Shown here: positions 28,182 to 35,378 of the stretch, piece by piece
Layout of the letters: the number at the start of each line of letters is the position of its first letter
How positions within the stretch are numbered: the first letter of the stretch is position 1
Assembly: GCF_013410065.1 (NCBI RefSeq)
Contig: NZ_JACCCW010000002.1
Location: 620,001-684,000, forward strand
DNA length: 64,000 nt
Source: Granulicella arctica
Lineage (GTDB): Bacteria; Acidobacteriota; Terriglobia; Terriglobales; Acidobacteriaceae
Direction of reading: 5' to 3'
Position numbers and translations under genes: made by a program
The notes under the pieces: generated by a model
Told to the model about the DNA's origin: nothing
Databases searched by the model: none
Seen by the model: the letters and a program-made list of their open reading frames with translations, nothing else

Positions 28182-28691
28182 ATGCGGTCCCTACGGTATC
28201 TCGCTTTACTCGCTGTTCTGTTCTTGCTGCCTGTTGCGTACTCGCATGCCCAGGTTTCTGTTGGAATCGGTGTGGGCGGGCCGGTCTATGACGGTGGGTA
28301 TGGATATGCTCCCCCTGTGTGCAGCTATGGTTATTACGACTACGCGCCTTATGCCTGCGCTCCTTATGGATACTATGGTCCGGCGTGGTTTAGCGGCGGC
28401 ATCTTTATCGGCGCTGGCCCGTGGTTCCGCGGCGGCTATGGCTGGCACGGTGGTTATGGCTGGCGTGGTGGCTATGGTTATCGCGGCGGCTACGGCTATC
28501 GCGGTGGTTATGGTGGCGCAGGCTATCACGGCGGCTACGGCGGCGGATATCACGGTGGCTATGGTGGCGGCTTCCACGGCAATGCTGGCGGTGGCTTCCA
28601 TGGCGGCGGTGGCGGAGGCTTCCATGGCGGTGGAGGCGGAGGTGGCTTCCACGGTGGTGGCGGTGCCCATGGTGGTGGCGGACACCGGTAA
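28182..28691 (+). CDS. secreted glycine-rich repeat protein
   Basis: A 169-residue exported protein. The signal peptide (MRSLRYLALLAVLFLLPVAYSHAQ) precedes a tyrosine/proline-rich middle (YGYAPPVCSYGYYDYAPYACAPYG), then a tail from about 85 made of GGYGW, GGYGY, HGGYGG and FHGGGGG repeats. GAGGAGG lies 6 bases before the ATG at 28182. Glycine/histidine/tyrosine repeats are seen in surface or metal-binding proteins, but there is no known function. A long UUCG-type terminator follows. Composition is extremely biased. Confidence 0.8.
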   Translation: MRSLRYLALLAVLFLLPVAYSHAQVSVGIGVGGPVYDGGYGYAPPVCSYGYYDYAPYACAPYGYYGPAWFSGGIFIGAGPWFRGGYGWHGGYGWRGGYGYRGGYGYRGGYGGAGYHGGYGGGYHGGYGGGFHGNAGGGFHGGGGGGFHGGGGGGGFHGGGGAHGGGGHR

Positions 28692-28715
28692 ACGGTTCGC
28701 CATCGCGTAAGCATC

Positions 28716-28757
28716 AAGAGCGGCTGTTGTCCTTCGGGGCGGCAGCCGCTCTTCTTT
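28716..28757 (+). terminator. strong UUCG terminator of the glycine-rich gene
   Basis: Stem of 17 bp with G-U pairs (AAGAGCGGCTGTTGTCC / GGGCGGCAGCCGCTCTT) closed by a TTCG loop, then CTTTT. It sits 24 bases past the stop. Confidence 0.85.
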
Positions 28758-28776
28758 TGGTATTTATACTTTGGCG

Positions 28777-29310
28777 ATGAACTTTGAATTGAGAGTGGCT
28801 ACGACGGCGGATGTGGCGGGGATCGTGGAGTTGATCCGAGCTTCGGTGCGTGGATTGCAGGGTGAGTACACGGAGGCGCAGCGGGAGGCTGCATTGGCGA
28901 CGGTGTTTACCGTGGACAGCCAGTTGATCGCGGACGGGACATACTTTGTGGCGCTGTCGGGAGAGACGCTTGCGGGGTGTGGTGGATGGAGCTATCGGAA
29001 GACGCTGTATGGCGGGGATCGTCAAGTGGAACGGATTGAAGCGGAGCAGCTCGATCCGTCGGTGGATGCGGCGAAGATACGGGCGATCTTCGTGGATCCT
29101 GCGTTTGCTCGGATGGGGCTGGGAAGCCTGTTGCTGAAGACTGCTGAGGATGCTGCTGCGGCAGCGGGGTTTCGGAGGCTGGAGATGGGGAGCACGCTGG
29201 CTGGGGTTGCGCTTTATACGCTAAAAGGATATCGACGTGTGGAGGAGATTCAGGTTCCGGTGGCGGATGGACTGAAGATTGCTGTTGTGCGGATGGAGAA
29301 GACGGTCTGA
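28777..29310 (+). CDS. GNAT-family N-acetyltransferase
   Basis: A 177-residue acetyltransferase of the GNAT fold. Key stretch IRAIFVDPAFARMGLGSLLLKTAEDAAA holds the acetyl-CoA pyrophosphate loop (RxGLGxxL), followed by FRRLEMGSTLAGVALYTLKGYRR, the terminal strand-helix pattern. The ATG at 28777 is preferred to the TTG at 28771. Substrate unknown; these enzymes acetylate small amines or protein ends. A long hairpin separates it from a convergent DUF3309 gene. Confidence 0.88.
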   Translation: MNFELRVATTADVAGIVELIRASVRGLQGEYTEAQREAALATVFTVDSQLIADGTYFVALSGETLAGCGGWSYRKTLYGGDRQVERIEAEQLDPSVDAAKIRAIFVDPAFARMGLGSLLLKTAEDAAAAAGFRRLEMGSTLAGVALYTLKGYRRVEEIQVPVADGLKIAVVRMEKTV

Positions 29311-29357
29311 CGTGCGCTGCGCCCTTTCCTCACGGTGAGGAGAGGGCGCAGCGTACG
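29311..29357. terminator. bidirectional terminator hairpin
   Basis: Nearly perfect 22-bp stem CGTGCGCTGCGCCCTTTCCT...AGGAGAGGGCGCAGCGTACG with loop CGG, located exactly between the convergent GNAT and DUF3309 genes. It serves both directions. Confidence 0.75.
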
Positions 29358-29358
29358 T

Positions 29359-29502
29359 CTAGATGACTCGGAGCAGGAGCAGGACAAGAACGATGAGGAG
29401 GATGAGGCTGAGGCCGCCGCCGCCGTAGTAGCCGAGTCCAGGTCCCATGCGATAGCCGCCAAATCCGAACACCAGAATGAGAACGATGAGAATGATTAGC
29501 AT
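29359..29502 (-). CDS. DUF3309-type hydrophobic microprotein
   Basis: A 47-residue protein. Two leucine/isoleucine-rich hydrophobic helices (MLIILIVLILVFGF and LSLILLIVLVLLLL) flank a glycine/tyrosine turn (YRMGPGLGYYGGGG). This is the pattern of the DUF3309 family of tiny membrane proteins. The ATG at 29502 and TAG at 29359 fit, and the downstream hairpin with the convergent gene supports a real transcript. Function unknown; related proteins are abundant small membrane proteins. Confidence 0.75.
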   Translation of the reverse strand: MLIILIVLILVFGFGGYRMGPGLGYYGGGGLSLILLIVLVLLLLRVI

Positions 29503-29749
29503 GTGTGCACCATGTACGGCTTAGGTTCGCCGGATACAGTGTTTGATGCAGATTTTGCGGTGAGGTGAAAACTGGCTAGTGAGCGATGTCTGAAGCCTGG
29601 GGAAAATATTTGTGCGGAGTGCGCCAATTGTTTGTCAGGCGGGAGATTTTTTGAAGGGATGCGGTGGGTCAGGGGTGTTTTTAAGAGGGATGGGGTACCC
29701 CCCTATCTTAGATATCAAAATATGAAGAACAAAGGACTTAGGTCTGGAC
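29503..29749. other. AT-rich gene-poor stretch with short repeats
   Basis: About 250 bases without a credible gene. It contains a GGGGTACCCC palindrome (29692-29701), followed by direct repeats of GGACTTAG (29734-29741 and 29746-29753) with AT-rich bases between. The sequence looks unlike the surrounding GC-rich DNA. No promoter can be assigned with confidence. Confidence 0.5.
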
Positions 29750-29884
29750 TTAGATATGGTTCGATTGGTGTTTTGGGAGCTTAATGGAGGACTCCGCGGG
29801 GCCGGATTTTGAGTTTCCTGCTGATTTCATTTTATCAGGGGTGTCAAGGGTTTCGAGGGTGAATGCGGTGATGTTGGCTTGCAT
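29750..29884 (-). CDS. candidate 44-residue small protein
   Basis: Small reading frame on the minus strand with GGAGGG 8-9 bases before the ATG at 29884. The peptide is hydrophilic (MQANITAFTLETLDTPDKMK at the start, then a serine/lysine/proline-rich tail ending SNHI), with no signal peptide or membrane span. It has no recognisable family. The ribosome site and the position upstream of nothing else are the only support, so it is a guess. It runs divergently from the HEPN-like gene, which begins 53 bases to the right. Confidence 0.4.
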   Translation of the reverse strand: MQANITAFTLETLDTPDKMKSAGNSKSGPAESSIKLPKHQSNHI

Positions 29885-29937
29885 GATGGTGTCCCTCCGT
29901 TTCAGTTTAGGCTTACGGGGAGGCTTAGAATAAGGGC

Positions 29938-30333
29938 ATGGATAGTCTTGACGTTACACCGCTTGCGAGCGCGATTCGCCAGTTTGGCAGTGCCCTGGAG
30001 GAGTATGGCCGGGAGCCGGAGCGGACGCTGCTGCGCGATGGGCTGATCCAGAGGTTCGAGTTTACGTACAGTCTCTGTGAGAGGATGCTGCGGAGGTTTC
30101 TGGAAGCGGCCTCGGGTGGTGGAGAGGATGTGGATGCGATGAGTTTTCCGGCGCTGATTCGGACGGCTAGCGAGAAGGGATTGCTCTTGCACGGGTGGGA
30201 TCGGTGGAGTGAGTTTCGCAGGGCTCGGAATAAGACGAGCCATACGTACAGCGAGGCGGCGGCGGTGGAGGTGCTGGAGCAGCTACCGGCGTTTCTTACT
30301 GAGGCTCAGTATCTGCTGGAGAGGTTGTCATGA
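29938..30333 (+). CDS. HI0074/HEPN-like nucleotidyltransferase partner
   Basis: A 131-residue all-helical protein matching the nucleotidyltransferase substrate-binding (HI0074) family: FEFTYSLCERMLRRFLE, then the family signature EFRRARNKTSHTYSE, and a C-terminal LPAFLTEAQYLLERL helix. It overlaps the next gene by 4 bases (ATGA), so the two are translationally coupled. In related pairs this subunit is the HEPN-like partner, and together they can be a toxin-antitoxin pair (HepT-MntA) or a plain two-subunit transferase. The RX4-6H toxic motif of true HepT is not clear here. Confidence 0.85.
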   Translation: MDSLDVTPLASAIRQFGSALEEYGREPERTLLRDGLIQRFEFTYSLCERMLRRFLEAASGGGEDVDAMSFPALIRTASEKGLLLHGWDRWSEFRRARNKTSHTYSEAAAVEVLEQLPAFLTEAQYLLERLS

Positions 30334-30686
30334 GCCAGATGGTGAGTCCGCTGCCGGAGCGGGTTCATGGGCTGTATCTTGCGCCGTCTGAGTGGGAGAT
30401 TGTTGGGAAGATTTTGCGGAAGCATGTGCTGGGGCGGCGGGTGTGGGCTTTTGGTTCGCGGGCTACGGGGATGCGGTTGAAGCGGTATTCCGATCTGGAT
30501 CTTGCCGTGGAGGGTTCGTTGACGCTGAAGGAGGAGAGCGGATTGGCGGATGATTTTGACGAGTCGGCTTTGCCGATGAAGGTGGATGTGGTGGGGTTGG
30601 AGCAGGTGGAGGTGGGGTTTCGTGAGCGGATTGTGGGAGATTTTGTGGTCGTGCAGGCGGGCGGCGTTGGCCTGAAAGGCGGATGA
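30330..30686 (+). CDS. MNT-type minimal nucleotidyltransferase
   Basis: A 118-residue minimal nucleotidyltransferase. It shows the active-site pattern GSRATG (about 42-47) and YSDLDLAVEG (about 53-62), with a further aspartate in MKVDVV. These match the MntA/HI0073 group that adds AMP to a HEPN partner or other substrate. The ATG overlaps the stop of the upstream HEPN-like gene. The C-terminus is glycine/valine-rich. Probably the neutralising or catalytic half of the pair. Confidence 0.88.
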   Translation: MSQMVSPLPERVHGLYLAPSEWEIVGKILRKHVLGRRVWAFGSRATGMRLKRYSDLDLAVEGSLTLKEESGLADDFDESALPMKVDVVGLEQVEVGFRERIVGDFVVVQAGGVGLKGG

Positions 30687-30755
30687 TGTGAAGCTTCGGG
30701 TGAGCGTGACGCGGGTCAGGCACCGGAGTGAGGTTTATGAGGGGTGATGAGGAGA

Positions 30756-30776
30756 GCGGTCGCCCTTTGGGCGATG
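30756..30776 (+). repeat. covariant hairpin repeat
   Basis: GCGGTCGCCCTTTGGGCGATG contains a TCGCCC-TTT-GGGCGA hairpin (30760-30774). It matches copy B at 8956-8976 except for paired changes in the stem (CC/GG here against TG/CA there). A further imperfect dyad, CCACATCTC-N6-GAGATATGG, follows at 30778-30801. Confidence 0.6.
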
Positions 30777-30831
30777 CCCACATCTCAGAATCGAGATATG
30801 GGGCACCCGCACCCGGTCATAGCGCCACTCT

Positions 30832-31149
30832 TTACTGGAAGCTGTCTCGTGCGCCGTGGCGAATGTGGATGACGGTTACCCGTTTCGCCGTGCGGCCGAT
30901 GGAGTAAATGATGCGGTAGATGTGGGGTTTATTGCCGTAGAGAAGCTGGCGAAGCCGACGGTCTTCCTCGGTACGAGCGCCTCGATCTGGTAGACGATCG
31001 AGACTGAAGACGATCTCTTCAAGTCCGTTGTACCAGCGTAAGGCTGAAGGAGAGTTTTCGGCATCGATCTCGAAATAAATTGATTCAAGATCGAGGACGG
31101 CGCGCTCGGCGAGCTCAACGCGGTATGCGATGCTTTTTGCGGAGCTCAT
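30832..31149 (-). CDS. ParE/RelE-family toxin
   Basis: A 105-residue toxin of the RelE/ParE superfamily. It shows VELAERAVLDLESIYFEI, a central SLDRLPDRGARTEED with RQLLYGNKPHIYRIIYSIG, and a basic, aromatic C-terminal strand RVTVIHIRHGARDSF. It reads downstream of, and overlaps by 35 bases, the antitoxin gene, so the pair is coupled. Whether it attacks gyrase (ParE) or ribosome-bound message (RelE) cannot be told from the sequence. Confidence 0.88.
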   Translation of the reverse strand: MSSAKSIAYRVELAERAVLDLESIYFEIDAENSPSALRWYNGLEEIVFSLDRLPDRGARTEEDRRLRQLLYGNKPHIYRIIYSIGRTAKRVTVIHIRHGARDSFQ

Positions 31150-31405
31150 CGAATACCTCTTTTGCTGGACGGGTGCGACCGTTTTTCAAATCTTCGAGGC
31201 CCTGACGGATGCCTTCGCGGGCGTCTGCTTTGGCGGCGATGTCTAAAAGGCGCTGATAGCTGGCTGCGTCCTGGACGACGGCTTCGGGTTTGCCGTTGAC
31301 GGTGAGGATGATGGGGCGTTGGGTGGTCTTGAGCTGCTGCATGAATTCGACGGAGTGGTTGCGGAAGGTGGTGAGGGGCTGGATGTCTTTGGTGATGTCG
31401 ATCAT
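31115..31405 (-). CDS. Phd/YefM-family antitoxin
   Basis: A 96-residue antitoxin. N-terminal DNA-binding and dimer domain (ITKDIQPLTTFRNHSVEFMQQLKTT, then RPIILTVNGKPEAVVQDAASYQRLL), followed by a charged helical tail that should wrap the toxin. GGAGG lies 6 bases before the ATG. Overlap of 35 bases with the toxin ensures coupled synthesis. A palindrome-rich promoter region lies directly upstream, consistent with autorepression. Confidence 0.9.
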   Translation of the reverse strand: MIDITKDIQPLTTFRNHSVEFMQQLKTTQRPIILTVNGKPEAVVQDAASYQRLLDIAAKADAREGIRQGLEDLKNGRTRPAKEVFDELRKKHRIPR

Positions 31406-31410
31406 GTGTG

Positions 31411-31438
31411 CCTCCGTGTGGAGGTATTTTATCGTACC
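31411..31438 (-). promoter_or_regulatory. putative autoregulatory operator of the antitoxin gene
   Basis: Two dyads overlap: CCTCC-GTGT-GGAGG (31411-31424), which covers the ribosome site, and AGGTA-N8-TACCT (31422-31439) immediately upstream with an AT-rich centre. Their position before the antitoxin start suggests binding of the antitoxin-toxin complex. Confidence 0.4.
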
Positions 31439-31490
31439 TTTGAATTGAGATCAGATGCGGCCCAACTTTGATTTTGCTTCAAGTCTGGGG

Positions 31491-32570
31491 TTACCCAGCC
31501 AATTCTCGTTCGGCGACGCTTTGTTGTTCGTGCCATCTTTGCCATTGTTCGCTTTCATTTCTCACGGCTTGAGCATCGACAACGCGTGGTCTGTGATGTG
31601 GGATGGTTGAGTCTTTGCTAGGAGAGAAAATGTAGCGATGAGCGTGTTCGGCAATCATTCTTCGAAGCATGATTGCCTGATGCCGAGGAAGAACTTCACC
31701 GCGTTGGTATGTTTTTTCACCTACCTGGGTGAAGAGTAAATGCTTTGGACTAAGCGGCAAGAAGATGTTGGTCTTCGGGACGCCCCATCCACCCTTGAAG
31801 TCGTAGTCGGATGAATTGCGAAAGTTCAATCTGACTACTGGGTCGTCAGTAGTAAACCAAGGTAAGTCATTTTCCGCCGAAAGGATTACCCACTTGTGAT
31901 CTGACAGCCGGTCGAGCGTGTTTGTGAGTAGGTGACGCATCGCATAGATCCACGTTCCTCGCCCAACGACGGTTTCAGTCTTAAGCAATACTGATTTTCC
32001 ATCTAGGGAGGGTTCCCTAGTAACGCGCAATGGATAGTATTCGGCGTTTGACGCAGGCTCGCTTTCAATAACTTCGCCAGTCGCATGCGCTCGTTCCAAT
32101 CTTTCTCTCACTATCTGCGAAAGTTCTTGGAGCTGCTTCTCCGCCTGGTTTTGCCACCGTGGAAGATTTTCTATCATAAAAGCCGGTGTTCGAACGATCT
32201 GGGCAGCTAAGAATCGTACGAGCAAGCGATAGTCCTCTTTTTCGAGTCGCTCATCATTAATGGCTTTACAGATGCTGCTCGCTGCAGGCGTTTCAAAATC
32301 CCGATTCAACCACTGTTCAATCTCGTCCGAATCTCCATGAGAGAGGGCGCGCGTGTATAAATGCGACTGATAACCTACGCCGCCAATATTTACTCGCTTC
32401 CAATCAGCCACGGTTGGGCTCGGAACCAAAATTCGATATCGGTAGAGATAGCCGGATTCTGAGGCAAAATGTTTGAGATAAAGACGCGGTACGTAATGAT
32501 TGTTCCGCGTGATTACATCGGTTCGTACGCTATTTATTTCAGAGTCCGCTTGCGGGATGATAGTGGACAT
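31491..32570 (-). CDS. DUF4238 family protein
   Basis: A 359-residue soluble protein. The start HYVPRLYLKHFA and the motif of aspartate/tryptophan residues (LPWFTTDDPVVRLNF) fit the DUF4238 family, which occurs sporadically in bacteria, often in variable regions. No membrane spans or signal peptide. DNA composition is clearly AT-richer than the core genes on both sides. AGGA lies about 12 bases before the ATG. It is next to toxin-antitoxin genes, which suggests a defence or mobile role, but no function is established and this is inference only. Confidence 0.8.
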   Translation of the reverse strand: MSTIIPQADSEINSVRTDVITRNNHYVPRLYLKHFASESGYLYRYRILVPSPTVADWKRVNIGGVGYQSHLYTRALSHGDSDEIEQWLNRDFETPAASSICKAINDERLEKEDYRLLVRFLAAQIVRTPAFMIENLPRWQNQAEKQLQELSQIVRERLERAHATGEVIESEPASNAEYYPLRVTREPSLDGKSVLLKTETVVGRGTWIYAMRHLLTNTLDRLSDHKWVILSAENDLPWFTTDDPVVRLNFRNSSDYDFKGGWGVPKTNIFLPLSPKHLLFTQVGEKTYQRGEVLPRHQAIMLRRMIAEHAHRYIFSPSKDSTIPHHRPRVVDAQAVRNESEQWQRWHEQQSVAERELAG

Positions 32571-32590
32571 CTGGTCACGATCCTAGATAG

Positions 32591-33976
32591 CTATCTGCCG
32601 AAGCGTTGTTTGGCTTGCATTTGGCTCATCATGCGTTGTTGGGCTTTGATGCCTCCGCCTCCGCCTATGGTTTTGAACATCTTGCGCATTTGGGCGTATT
32701 GGCGGAGTAGGTTGTTGACGTCCTGGACGGTGGTGCCGGAGCCGCGGGCGATGCGTTTGCGGCGGTTGCCGTTGATGATCTCGTGGTCCTTGCGCTCTTT
32801 GTCGGTCATCGAGTTGATGATGGATTCGACGCGGGTGAACTGCTTCTCGTCGACGTTCTCGGCGGCCTGGGCCATGCCGGCGAAGGGGCCGACAGAGGGG
32901 AGCATCTTGAGGATGGACTGCATAGAGCCCATCTTCTTGATCTGGCGGAGCTGGTCGCGGAAGTCGTCGAGGGAGAAGCCGTCGCCGGAGAGGGCCTTTT
33001 TGGCGAACTGCTCGGCTTTGCCGCGGTCGAGTTTCTCTTCGGCGCGTTCGAGGAGGGTGGCGATGTCGCCCATGCCCATGATGCGGGAGACGATGCGGTC
33101 GGGGTGGAAGGGCTCGAAGGCGTCGGGTTTTTCGCCGGTGCCGAGGAACTTGATGGGAGCTCCGGTGACGTGGCGGATGGAGAGGGCGGCGCCGCCGCGG
33201 GCGTCTCCGTCCATCTTGGTGAGGATGGCTCCGGTGATGGTGAGGAGGTCGTTGAAGGCCTTGGCGGAGTTGACGGCGTCCTGGCCGGTCATGGCGTCGG
33301 CGACGAAGAGGATCTCGGAGGGGTTGAGCTGCTTTTTGAGCGCGGCCATCTCGTCCATGAGGGCGGCGTCGATCTGGTTGCGGCCGGCGGTGTCGACGAT
33401 GAGGATGTCGCAGCCGAAGGAGGCGGCTTCGCGTTTGGCCTCTTTGGCGAGGCGGAGGACGGAGTCGGTGTTGGCTTCGCCGTCGGTGAGCTTGCCCTCG
33501 TAGAGCTGGGCGGAGATGGTGCGGGCGACGATGGCGAGCTGCTCGCGGGCGGCGGGACGGTAGACGTCGACGGAGACGAGCATGGGGCGGTGGCCGGCTT
33601 TTTTGAGCCACTGGGCTAGCTTGCCGGAGGTGGTCGTCTTACCGGAGCCTTGGAGGCCGGCCATGAGGATGACGCTGGGCGGCTGGGAGGACTTCTGGAA
33701 GCGGGCGGTGTCTTTGCCGAGGAGGTTGACGAGCTCGTCGTGGACGATCTTGACGATCTGCTCGGAGGGCGACAGGGCGGTGGTGACCTGGGTTCCGAGG
33801 GCTCGGGTGCGGATGTGCTCGACGAGATCGGTGACGACGGCTAGGTTCACGTCGGACTCGAGGAGGGCGAGGCGGATCTCGCGGAGGGCCTCGGCGATGT
33901 TGTCGTCGGTGATGGTGCCCTGGCCGCGGAGTGTTTTGAAGGAGCGCTGGAGTTTGTCGCTGAGATTCTCAAACAT
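32591..33976 (-). CDS. ffh: signal recognition particle protein (SRP54)
   Basis: GTPase that, with SRP RNA, delivers nascent membrane proteins to FtsY. The 461-residue protein has the N-terminal four-helix bundle (MFENLSDKLQRSFKTLRG), G domain with P-loop GLQGSGKTT at 107-115, DVYRPAAREQL, DTAGR and TKMDGDARGG, and the methionine-rich M domain with MGSMQSILKMLP and a C-terminal QMQAKQRFGR helix. Standard length. No SRP RNA gene was seen in the window. The adjacent DUF4238 gene starts 20 bases from its end, so it is the boundary between core and accessory DNA. Confidence 0.97.
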   Translation of the reverse strand: MFENLSDKLQRSFKTLRGQGTITDDNIAEALREIRLALLESDVNLAVVTDLVEHIRTRALGTQVTTALSPSEQIVKIVHDELVNLLGKDTARFQKSSQPPSVILMAGLQGSGKTTTSGKLAQWLKKAGHRPMLVSVDVYRPAAREQLAIVARTISAQLYEGKLTDGEANTDSVLRLAKEAKREAASFGCDILIVDTAGRNQIDAALMDEMAALKKQLNPSEILFVADAMTGQDAVNSAKAFNDLLTITGAILTKMDGDARGGAALSIRHVTGAPIKFLGTGEKPDAFEPFHPDRIVSRIMGMGDIATLLERAEEKLDRGKAEQFAKKALSGDGFSLDDFRDQLRQIKKMGSMQSILKMLPSVGPFAGMAQAAENVDEKQFTRVESIINSMTDKERKDHEIINGNRRKRIARGSGTTVQDVNNLLRQYAQMRKMFKTIGGGGGIKAQQRMMSQMQAKQRFGR

Positions 33977-33992
33977 GATTACTTTGAGTTTA

Positions 33993-34679
33993 TCAGTGAG
34001 CTATGGGTTCGAAGGTTGAGAGCTCGTCGGGCTCGAGCGCTTCGCGCGGGTCGGGCTCGGTCCAGAGGATGATGGCCTTGGGGAGGGTGGCCGCGGCAAG
34101 CGTCATCTCCATGAACAGAGATGGTAGATCCTGGTGAGGGGTATGGTTGGCTTCATGAGCGATCATCATTCCGGACATATAGGCAAACCAGGTTGTGAGA
34201 AGCTGTAGGGCTCGCGTGGAGGCACGGTTGCGTTCGGTCAACTCGCGCTCGTCGAGCTTGTCGGGGTTGTAGCGATCGTTTTTGGGGAAGAGGTAGTTGC
34301 CGACCTTGTACTTCAGAAGGATATGGTGTTGCTGCTCTCGGGTGAGAGCGGCGAATGCGTCGCCGCAGTGATACTTCGACCAGTCATAGAGATTGCGCAG
34401 AATCACCTGATCCTTGAAGGCCCCTGTTCGGTTCGGCTCGTCGGTGCGCTTGACCGGGCCGTTGTTGCGGAAGAGTCCGCGCGTCGTGACGATTGCAGTC
34501 AGGACGGCCATTGAAGCGTATTCGATCCATGGATGACCTTTGCCATCAAAGGCTGTGCCGATCGCGATGATTGCAGCGAGGTAGCCGAGGTAGGTGAGGA
34601 CAACGGCTACTCTTCGGCGCGTGCGGGAGTGGAGGTCGATGCCGAAGACGCTGAGGCGTTTGGGGTCGCTGGTGAGCAT
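33993..34679 (-). CDS. membrane protein coupled to XRE regulator, unknown
   Basis: A 228-residue protein with about four hydrophobic spans: RVAVVLTYLGYLAAIIAIG, ASMAVLTAIVTTRGLF, the stretch WFAYMSGMMIAH, and MEMTLAAATLPKAIIL. A soluble loop of about 90 residues in the middle is rich in charged residues (KYKVGNYLFPKNDRYNPDK). It starts 3 bases after the XRE regulator stop, so the two are an operon. Pairs of a small XRE regulator and a membrane protein are common and often the regulator controls its own membrane partner. No enzyme motif seen. Confidence 0.75.
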   Translation of the reverse strand: MLTSDPKRLSVFGIDLHSRTRRRVAVVLTYLGYLAAIIAIGTAFDGKGHPWIEYASMAVLTAIVTTRGLFRNNGPVKRTDEPNRTGAFKDQVILRNLYDWSKYHCGDAFAALTREQQHHILLKYKVGNYLFPKNDRYNPDKLDERELTERNRASTRALQLLTTWFAYMSGMMIAHEANHTPHQDLPSLFMEMTLAAATLPKAIILWTEPDPREALEPDELSTFEPIAH

Positions 34680-34682
34680 GGA

Positions 34683-34928
34683 TTATGCCTCCTTCTTGGT
34701 CTGGGAGTAGAGCTGTTCGCTCAAGGGACGGAAGGGTTCGGTGGAGAAGATGGCTTCGATGGGGAGGGAAAAGAAGTGACTGAGGCGAAAGACCAGTTCG
34801 AGCGAGGGGATGTAGTCGCCGCGCTCGAGGAAGCCGACGGTCTGGGGATTGACGCCGATCTCGCGGGCGAGCGTTTGCCGACTGATGGCACGTTCGGCTC
34901 GGAGGACAGAGATGCGATTGTGGATCAT
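34683..34928 (-). CDS. XRE-type helix-turn-helix regulator
   Basis: An 81-residue regulator with a clean HTH (RAERAISRQTLAREIGVNPQTVGFLERGDYIPSLELVFRLSHFFSLP) and a short acidic tail. It resembles YozG-like regulators that consist of the HTH alone. The ATG at 34928 is preferred to the earlier ATG at 34964, because the latter lies inside a perfect palindrome that is a natural operator. It is probably autoregulated through that site and cotranscribed with the membrane protein gene. Confidence 0.88.
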   Translation of the reverse strand: MIHNRISVLRAERAISRQTLAREIGVNPQTVGFLERGDYIPSLELVFRLSHFFSLPIEAIFSTEPFRPLSEQLYSQTKKEA

Positions 34929-34944
34929 GCTGCGCTCTGCAAAT

Positions 34945-34972
34945 AATATATTGCGCATCCGCAATATATTGC
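34945..34972. promoter_or_regulatory. palindromic operators upstream of the XRE gene
   Basis: Perfect inverted repeat AATATATTGCG-CATC-CGCAATATATT (34945-34970), overlapping a second perfect 12-base palindrome GCAATATATTGC (34961-34972). The AT-rich centre could contain the promoter. Placed 17 bases before the regulator start, so autoregulation is likely. Confidence 0.65.
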
Positions 34973-34988
34973 AAGTGAGTTTTTTGCG

Positions 34989-35246
34989 CTATTCGGCCAT
35001 TTGGTCGTCTGGGTAGCAATAGAGCCAGCGTTCGCCGGGCTGGGCGGAGGCGATGACGGGGTGGTGGGTGTGGTGGGCATGTTTGGTGGCGTGTTTGTTC
35101 TTGGAGGAGTCGCAACAGCCGACGTGGGAGCAGGTGAGGCAGGTGCGGAGGTGGACCCAATCGTCGCCTAGCTGGACGCATTCGTGGCAGACATCGGTAG
35201 TGGGGGCTTGGTAGTGGCTGTGCTTGAGGTGTTCGCAGAGGGGCAT
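34989..35246 (-). CDS. UBP-type zinc finger protein
   Basis: An 85-residue protein that is a single UBP-type zinc finger. Metal ligands are visible: CEHL, CHECVQLGDDWVHLRTCLTCSHVGCCDSS and HATKHAHHTHHPV, giving the Cys/His pattern of the ZnF_UBP fold, with GERWLYCYPDD as the final strand. In bacteria such proteins are small and of unknown role; in eukaryotes the fold binds the free end of ubiquitin. AAGGAC lies about 7 bases before the ATG. No partner gene. Confidence 0.85.
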   Translation of the reverse strand: MPLCEHLKHSHYQAPTTDVCHECVQLGDDWVHLRTCLTCSHVGCCDSSKNKHATKHAHHTHHPVIASAQPGERWLYCYPDDQMAE

Positions 35247-35378
35247 GGCGGGTCCTTTGGAGTCCTTTGGATGCAACTGTATAGGATGCGCGGGAGGTGG
35301 GAGGTGTTGAGGTGGATGCTGGCTAGGTAGGTGCAGGGGCTGAGGTCGTAGGTGGATGGGGGTGGTTGCGGCGGGATA

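Noticed and set aside
28440..28680. CRISPR-like or satellite DNA from the regular glycine codons
   Set aside because: Short codon-level repeats inside a reading frame with signal peptide; no spacers.
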